DNA from: Campanula takesimana
Lineage: Eukaryota; Streptophyta; Magnoliopsida; Asterales; Campanulaceae
DNA: 64,000 nucleotides
Assembly: GCA_026119855.1 (NCBI GenBank)
Contig: JAOWBW010001800.1
Location: 124,001 to 188,000, forward strand
Direction: 5' to 3'
The notes under the pieces were generated by a model. That model was not told the origin of the DNA. It did no database searches and saw nothing but the letters and a program-made list of their open reading frames with translations. This document shows positions 56,007-64,000 of this stretch, piece by piece. The position numbers and the translations under genes are program-made. The first letter of the stretch is position 1. Every line of letters begins with the position of its first letter.

Positions 56007-59000
56007 TGTCACGCCCCGGAAATCTTACAAATCCATAAATAAAAACTTTACAAAATGTACATCTCCAAAATGTAATATACCAAACCGGGCGCGTGAATTC
56101 AACTATAAACCAATACCATCAAACAACACCTCAACGAGATTATAACTCGGAGACTAGAAACAAATGCGGAAGCAAGAACAACTATTAACAAAAATACCCA
56201 AAGTACAACCGTATATACAACACACTGAACGACTACGAACCCACAATAAAATACATAAAGGCTCCGAAGAGCAACTATCCCAAATACGATCAACCTGCTC
56301 AGAAGATTCCCGCTACAACGGACCTCACAACGCTACCACTTGCTTTCCTGGGGGGGGTTAAGGAAAAACAATTTGAAACAAGAAACGGGGTGAGATAAAA
56401 TCTCAGTAAGTTACTAGATGCACCTACATGGCATAATATCATGCAATCAACGATAACTGAACAAGTAAATCACGTAACAACAAATGAGAAAGCTCCCTAT
56501 CGCCAACTGTCCCATACCAGTTGGAAATAACGACTAACTCATCATGCAGCACATAAGACTGAAATAAACACGTAACAAAGGATACTTAGCCAAGGTTTCA
56601 CCAAACTGATAGAACAATCGCTGCGCAGCTTCAACCGATCAACCAAGCAACCATAGCAGTATAACCACCGAATAGAACCCCGGTCAGAACCGACCAATCA
56701 ATAAATCAACCCATCAAGCCATCTTCATAGTAGCATAAAAGCTGAAGAGAAAACCCCCGGTCAGAAGCGACCGATCAACCCATCGATCAACAAACCATCT
56801 TCATAGTAGCATAAAAGCTGAAGAGAAACCCGGTACCGGAACCAATAACCAAATGAAGTATCACAAGGGATGGGAGACATGCCACAAAGTCATGCTCCAA
56901 GTAAAGCTAAAATGCACACAAAGGAGCTAGCTCTTCTCACATCCAAGGCCAATCTGGAGGAGGGTAATAATGGGGCAAAACAATGGTCAACATCACAATG
57001 GACTTGGCTGTGCCATCATAATGTTTCGCATCGCCCAAACACACACAAAATACCAGCTGGACTTTCAAGTAAAGGCTAAGTAATAAAATACTAGCACAAT
57101 AAACAACCCTTGATTCCAAAGTAGGGAATCATACCAATTAATCACCATAAAAGATGCAAACGATTACTCAAGAAGAGTTCAACAACAATAGCACAAGGAG
57201 TTTCTCATAAAAGAGTCCAACAACATTGACCATTAAAACATAATGATTCTAAGATAAGGCACGTACCAAATACATCCTAAATATGATACCCACAAGTTAA
57301 TCATAGAGAGCACAACCCAAACGGTCGCTCGCAAATAGCACAATGACTATTACCAAAATGGCCCTAAACATTTACTCATAAAGATATACTAGGACTATGA
57401 ACTCAACCATCTCATCACACCTGGAATTCCAAAGTAGTAAATCAGAATGAATACACCTTAAGGTTAATCAAACCGTAAGTACCCAATTGCCAATTCACGC
57501 TTTACCTCCGTCCATAACGAACCAATTCTAAACACCCCAAACGAATCCAAAAGGTTACCCTTATTAGAACATGATCACGACCGGACTAAACCCTACACTT
57601 TAGTGTCCAATAACAACCCTCTAGGTACTATAGGACATCGCTTAAAACCTAGACCAAGTCTTACTCGAAAATCAATTCGATTGGAACAATCACGAACACA
57701 TCATAAGATGCCCAAACGTTCCCAAACAATACTTGATCAAATTACATAACACCATTGTTCACAAAGGAACCAATTTTAATTACTAAAGTGTTCCACTGTG
57801 CCTAACTAAGTCAACTAGAATAGTACTACGGAACCTAGACCGAGACTACACCTTGATCTTAAACCTCAACGAGAAGACAACCATTCTTATCTAGAACCAT
57901 GCGGCCGATAGAACCATTGCGTAGTACTCGAAAAGAGCTTTCCAAGGATAGTTTACACGTCCAAAACGGAGTCCGGACGAAGAAGTTATGGTCTCCGGAA
58001 GATTGAACGTAAACGGACAATTTTTTATAAAGTGTTCGGCCGGACATTAAGAAAAATCCCTGTTTTAGCTCCGAATTTCACTCCTTTCGTTCCAAAACTT
58101 AGGAGTACCTATATATACTTCTATCCTAACATTTAAAGACAAGAAAACTCAATTCATGTGCCTCTAAAACCCAAATAACCCCAAAATTATGAAAGAACAT
58201 AAAACTAAATTTCACATCACAAACTTAATCACAAGGGACCCAATTCTATCACTAGAGTGCACTACAATGTTCACTAAGGTTGACTAGAAGGACACCCAAG
58301 ACTTAGACCAAAACGTATTCTTCAATCACACAAAATAATAAATGAAAGCCTTCAGAGGTTCTGTGCGGCCGCCCACTCGAGTCTGTGCGGTCGCACAAAA
58401 AGCCATCAAACAAGAACAAAACCTTTCAGATAGATGTGCGGTCGCCCACCATATTTTGGGCGGTCGCCCAACCCTCTGGTCTGCCGGAAATCGGGAGGGA
58501 TGAACTGGGTTCTCCCATTTCTCATACCCATTTCACACATTCTCAAAATCAATACTTCCCACATGAACCCCAAAGTACCCAAACGACAACTAACCAAAAA
58601 GGGGACCTTAATAACACCATCCATCAACCAAAACTAAGATCAAATCTCAACACTCAACAAAACCACCATTTTTAATCAAAACCCAAAATAAATTCCAAAT
58701 AAATTCTAAACTCAACCAAACTTCAAATATAACACATCAAGCATTATGTAAACATGATATGAACATTTTAGCATAAAAATTGGGGAAAAGCAACTTACTT
58801 GAATTTTCTCAAAGTTGCCGGAACTCGAATATTTTTGGCTTCCTACGATCCTATAGACGATCCAAACAAGATTCATGTTTTAAGAAATGAGAAATAATGA
58901 GAGGAAGATGATGGAAATGTAGAGAGAAGTGAGAGAGAAAACTTACCCTTTCTTGACAATGGAAGAGAGAGAGAGAAATGAGATGGGAGTGGAAGGGAGG

Positions 59001-59304
59001 ATGAAAGTGAGGGAGGTGAGGGGAAAAGAGAGAGTAAGTAGGATGATAAATTAGAATTTACACATAGACCCCCTCCCCTACACACTAACACAATAATCTT
59101 ATACTCCCCACTAACAACTAAGACTCAACACTTCTACACTAGCACAAATGACCCAAATAAAATGCTAGTCATAATTTATTATAACACATAAAATGCACAC
59201 ATAAATTATTAATTAAATAATAATTTAAATAAATAATTAAACAAATAAATAAATAATAATTATTTATTACTAATAAAATAGAGCCTAGTTTTCGGGTCGT
59301 GACA
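56007..59304 (-). repeat. Giant LTR copy 2 (3298 bp)
   Basis: Same ends and length as copy 1, with an extra ATTC at 56097-56100 offset by the shorter G-run. Confidence 0.92.
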
Positions 59305-61277
59305 TTCACTCTCCCTTAAAGAAAATTCGACCCGAATTTTAACGAGACTTACCCGAAAGACCAATTAGCTACGGATACGATAGTTATGCCATTTCTCAAA
59401 TTCCTCAATTGTCCAATCTAACCCACTACAAGGTAACCTTAAATGATGCTTACGATAACACTACCTCTTGAACCGAATCATTCCATCATTATCTTCATTA
59501 CTAATCAAAATCCGTACTCAAAATCGAAGAATCCAAATTATTTCCACACATAATTCTCGAGATATCTCAAGCTCGCCTTATTCATAACCTTAACTACACC
59601 GCAAAGGTACTTCTATTTGTAAATCGTATACTCAGTATTATTCCCCTTAAATTCAAAACATTACCATCACGAGCTAAATTAGCTTTTAAAATGTGAAAGG
59701 CTAAAGAAATTTTTCCATCCCCATAATATTCACCAAAGGCTATATCTCTAAGGATTCCCATTATAGTGCTCTCGCTCTAGGTAGCACCTTAAACTAGTAG
59801 TGTAATATAAACCCAAAATTTTAATACAAAATGTCCACTTAAATCTACGCCATAATATCACCGTCATAACACTCCAATCCTTGAAAGCCTAAAATAATTA
59901 CGAATACTCAATAGTCCGAAAATGATCTAAATTTTATCTTCAAGGGATTTCCTCTAACTCCCTTTTTAGTTAATAATCTGTGCTCATATACCTAAGGAAA
60001 TCACCAAATCTCAAATCCTCAATAGCTAAGCCAAGTTAATCTTTCACGCATACATTTATTAACCTAATGATACTTAGGCTCAATAGTACTACCATCATAA
60101 TAAGCCAATTAGCTAGCAACGTTCCGACTGACCCAATACCAAATCATGATATTCCTTAATTATGCCCAAGTATTGATACTCAGCTTTCTTCACATACCCT
60201 TGATCCAATTCGGGAAACGCCACCAAGAAGGGATTTAGAACCATAGAACCACTATCTAACCAAAATTTCAAAATGCCTTTAACATAGATTGAGAAATTAT
60301 TACTCTCCCAAATTGTACTTAGTCCTTTCTAACTTAACACGCTTATCACCATTAATGATCATAACTCCTACTACAACTCATCATCCATAACAAATCGCAC
60401 ACCTCTCCATACTAATCCATTCCGATGCATTCACGGAGATGTACTAAAAGTGACCAAAATTTTCCTCAAGAGATCCTCATTGAATCCTCAACTCCTATAA
60501 CCCAACCGATACAATATGGATATTGATCTAAATATTAGCATTACAACCTTGTACCACAACAACCCAATTTAACCCAAGTTCCCTATCGATCAAGCGACAT
60601 ATTGCCCCCAATATAAATTATACCCAAGACTTCAAAATTAATATTGCCAACAGAATAAGCTAAATTCCCAGCACAACCTTATAATAAAGATTTTCTGATT
60701 CTCAATATAGAACCTGAACATTATATATATACCTAGTATGCTCCTAAACAAAGTCAAACATACTCATATAGAAATATTCACCCTTGTCGATAGCACCCAA
60801 GAATTTCGAGACACATTGAAAGCTAGGCCATACTACTTAACTCGTCAATATCCTGTATAGGTGACATAACCAAATCACCTTACCTCTATCAGTAGCCATC
60901 ACGAAATTTCGTACTCGAGAATATATCAACATAAATCACTTAATGAGAACTAACATACGAACATAGACAAGACATTCCCACTTTACGAGATAGGTACGTC
61001 CAAGCCTTCAAAACTCGCACTCTCGATTCCCAAGCCAACTAACCCCAATGGAACCAACACTATTGACACCAATCCTATACTTGATATACCACATGAGAAG
61101 AAACACTCGACGTCAATATCACGACTCATAACTCAACCAACTTCTACCTTAACATCATCCTTCAAGAAAACTTAGTTTTCTAGGCCACTCAACTTGTAAC
61201 ACCCAAGTATTGAAACCTATTCAATATCAGAGTTCTTATTCTCCTTCAAGATCTAAAACCATTGCTCTGATACCAAC
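59305..61277 (-). other. Non-coding interior 2 of the giant-LTR element
   Basis: One base shorter than interior 1 (a C missing near 60782) with a few substitutions; no coding capacity. Confidence 0.8.
61264..61275 (-). other. Primer-binding site 2 (initiator tRNA-Met)
   Basis: Same motif and spacing as PBS 1. Confidence 0.9.
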
Positions 61278-64000
61278 TGTCACGCCCCGGAAATCTTACA
61301 AATCCATAAATAAAAACTTTACAAAATGTACATCTCCAAAATGTAATATACCAAACCGGGCGCGTGAATTCAACTATAAACCAATACCATCAAACAACAC
61401 CTCAACGAGATTATAACTCGGAGACTAGAAACAAATGCGGAAGCAAGAACAACTATTAACAAAAATACCCAAAGTACAACCGTATATACAACACACTGAA
61501 CGACTACGAACCCACAATAAAATACATAAAGGCTCCGAAGAGCAACTATCCCAAATACGATCAACCTGCTCAGAAGATTCCCGCTACAACGGACCTCACA
61601 ACGCTACCACTTGCTTTCCTGGGGGGGGTTAAGGAAAAACAATTTGAAACAAGAAACGGGGTGAGATAAAATCTCAGTAAGTTACTAGATGCACCTACAT
61701 GGCATAATATCATGCAATCAACGATAACTGAACAAGTAAATCACGTAACAACAAATGAGAAAGCTCCCTATCGCCAACTGTCCCATACCAGTTGGAAATA
61801 ACGACTAACTCATCATGCAGCACATAAGACTGAAATAAACACGTAACAAAGGATACTTAGCCAAGGTTTCACCAAACTGATAGAACAATCGCTGCGCAGC
61901 TTCAACCGATCAACCAAGCAACCATAGCAGTATAACCACCGAATAGAACCCCGGTCAGAACCGACCAATCAATAAATCAACCCATCAAGCCATCTTCATA
62001 GTAGCATAAAAGCTGAAGAGAAAACCCCCGGTCAGAAGCGACCGATCAACCCATCGATCAACAAACCATCTTCATAGTAGCATAAAAGCTGAAGAGAAAC
62101 CCGGTACCGGAACCAATAACCAAATGAAGTATCACAAGGGATGGGAGACATGCCACAAAGTCATGCTCCAAGTAAAGCTAAAATGCACACAAAGGAGCTA
62201 GCTCTTCTCACATCCAAGGCCAATCTGGAGGAGGGTAATAATGGGGCAAAACAATGGTCAACATCACAATGGACTTGGCTGTGCCATCATAATGTTTCGC
62301 ATCGCCCAAACACACACAAAATACCAGCTGGACTTTCAAGTAAAGGCTAAGTAATAAAATACTAGCACAATAAACAACCTTGATTCCAAAGTAGGGAATC
62401 ATACCAATTAATCACCATAAAAGATGCAAACGATTACTCAAGAAGAGTTCAACAACAATAGCACAAGGAGTTTCTCATAAAAGAGTCCAACAACATTGAC
62501 CATTAAAACATAATGATTCTAAGATAAGGCACGTACCAAATACATCCTAAATATGATACCCACAAGTTAATCATAGAGAGCACAACCCAAACGGTCGCTC
62601 GCAAATAGCACAATGACTATTACCAAAATGGCCCTAAACATTTACTCATAAAGATATACTAGGACTATGAACTCAACCATCTCATCACACCTGGAATTCC
62701 AAAGTAGTAAATCAGAATGAATACACCTTAAGGTTAATCAAACCGTAAGTACCCAATTGCCAATTCACGCTTTACCTCCGTCCATAACGAACCAATTCTA
62801 AACACCCCAAACGAATCCAAAAGGTTACCCTTATTAGAACATGATCACGACCGGACTAAACCCTACACTTTAGTGTCCAATAACAACCCTCTAGGTACTA
62901 TAGGACATCGCTTAAAACCTAGACCAAGTCTTACTCGAAAATCAATTCGATTGGAACAATCACGAACACATCATAAGATGCCCAAACGTTCCCAAACAAT
63001 ACTTGATCAAATTACATAACACCATTGTTCACAAAGGAACCAATTTTAATTACTAAAGTGTTCCACTGTGCCTAACTAAGTCAACTAGAATAGTACTACG
63101 GAACCTAGACCGAGACTACACCTTGATCTTAAACCTCAACGAGAAGACAACCATTCTTATCTAGAACCATGCGGCCGATAGAACCATTGCGTAGTACTCG
63201 AAAAGAGCTTTCCAAGGATAGTTTACACGTCCAAAACGGAGTCCGGACGAAGAAGTTATGGTCTCCGGAAGATTGAACGTAAACGGACAATTTTTTATAA
63301 AGTGTTCGGCCGGACATTAAGAAAAATCCCTGTTTTAGCTCCGAATTTCACTCCTTTCGTTCCAAAACTTAGGAGTACCTATATATACTTCTATCCTAAC
63401 ATTTAAAGACAAGAAAACTCAATTCATGTGCCTCTAAAACCCAAATAACCCCAAAATTATGAAAGAACATAAAACTAAATTTCACATCACAAACTTAATC
63501 ACAAGGGACCCAATTCTATCACTAGAGTGCACTACAATGTTCACTAAGGTTGACTAGAAGGACACCCAAGACTTAGACCAAAACGTATTCTTCAATCACA
63601 CAAAATAATAAATGAAAGCCTTCAGAGGTTCTGTGCGGCCGCCCACTCGAGTCTGTGCGGTCGCACAAAAAGCCATCAAACAAGAACAAAACCTTTCAGA
63701 TAGATGTGCGGTCGCCCACCATATTTTGGGCGGTCGCCCAACCCTCTGGTCTGCCGGAAATCGGGAGGGATGAACTGGGTTCTCCCATTTCTCATACCCA
63801 TTTCACACATTCTCAAAATCAATACTTCCCACATGAACCCCAAAGTACCCAAACGACAACTAACCAAAAAGGGGACCTTATAACACCATCCATCAACCAA
63901 AACTAAGATCAAATCTCAACACTCAACAAAACACCATTTTTAATCAAAACCCAAAATAAATTCCAAATAAATTCTAAACTCAACCAAACTTCAAATATAA
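61278..64000 (-). repeat. Giant LTR copy 3 (partial, cut by the window edge)
   Basis: Nearly identical to copy 2. Several single-base losses (about 62379, 63879, 63932) fall in short homopolymers or dinucleotide contexts and could be sequencing errors. Confidence 0.92.

Larger units (their letters stand above)
50735..64000 (-). mobile_element. Tandem array of a giant-LTR non-coding Tekay/Del-like element
   Basis: Three LTR copies begin at 50735, 56007 and 61278 and share ends TGTCACGCCCCGG...CGGGTCGTGACA (plus strand). They are separated by 1974- and 1973-bp interiors. In minus orientation a tRNA-Met PBS follows each LTR by two bases and a polypurine tract precedes the next. LTRs are 3298 bp, longer than the interior, and no gag-pol exists, so the element is non-autonomous. 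The LTR2-interior-LTR3 unit is nearly identical to the first. The right end is outside the window. Confidence 0.9.

Overview
This is a plant nuclear window, most likely from a eudicot. It has intron-containing-style intergenic DNA, plant SKIP/SNW and Bet v 1-fold gene sequences, a cytosolic-type initiator tRNA-Met gene, Stowaway-like MITEs, and several plant LTR-retrotransposon lineages recognisable by termini, primer-binding sites (PBS) and target-site duplications (TSDs). I cannot name the species. Only about 3 kb is ordinary gene space; most of the rest is mobile or viral relict DNA.

Layout. 1-4384: relict of an integrated plant pararetrovirus (Caulimoviridae): the 3' end of one ORF, an intergenic region with TATA box and initiator-tRNA-Met PBS, then decayed movement-protein and coat-protein coding sequence with a zinc knuckle, ending in an inverted copy of the left-hand ORF end. 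4385-5815: (AT)18 and Stowaway-like MITEs. 5816-5887: initiator tRNA-Met gene (minus strand). 5960-6457: intact lachrymatory-factor-synthase-like (Bet v 1/START fold) gene. 7192-9022: full-length SKIP/SNW1-type coding sequence broken by a 4-bp insertion and two stop codons. 9367-16139: an old MITE split by a young 6.56-kb non-coding LTR element (9425-15983, TSD GGCCA), itself split by a 300-bp TRIM (12292-12591, TSD GCGGC). 16140-19393: intergenic DNA with MITEs.

19394-38968: a 19.6-kb minus-strand Ogre/Tat-type Ty3/gypsy element (TSD CTTCC, tRNA-Arg PBS). It carries a 49-bp minisatellite, a gag relict and nested insertions: an internally deleted Ty1/copia element (22879-28026), a Mutator-like palindromic cluster (29638-31812, 10-bp TSD), a Tekay/Del-like solo LTR (33217-35690, TSD GGGTG) and a related LTR fragment (35795-36980). 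39962-44667: a Tork/Tnt1-like copia element lacking the RT catalytic core. It sits inside an older ORF resembling the putative plant transposon protein family, and the TSD (AAGGT) lies in frame. 46381-50232: nested MITEs in a terminal-inverted-repeat element. 50735-64000: a tandem array LTR-internal-LTR-internal-LTR (period about 5.27 kb) of a non-coding Tekay-like element whose 3.3-kb LTRs are longer than its 1.97-kb internal region; it runs off the right edge.

The genes do not form a pathway. The value of the window is a readable insertion stratigraphy plus sequence patterns the family labels do not explain: 16 copies of CGAGCA on one strand only of the non-coding LTR element, a conserved double-hairpin module shared by divergent giant LTRs, and GC-rich short-motif clusters in several unrelated AT-rich LTR families. 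I found no convincing new protein-coding system.
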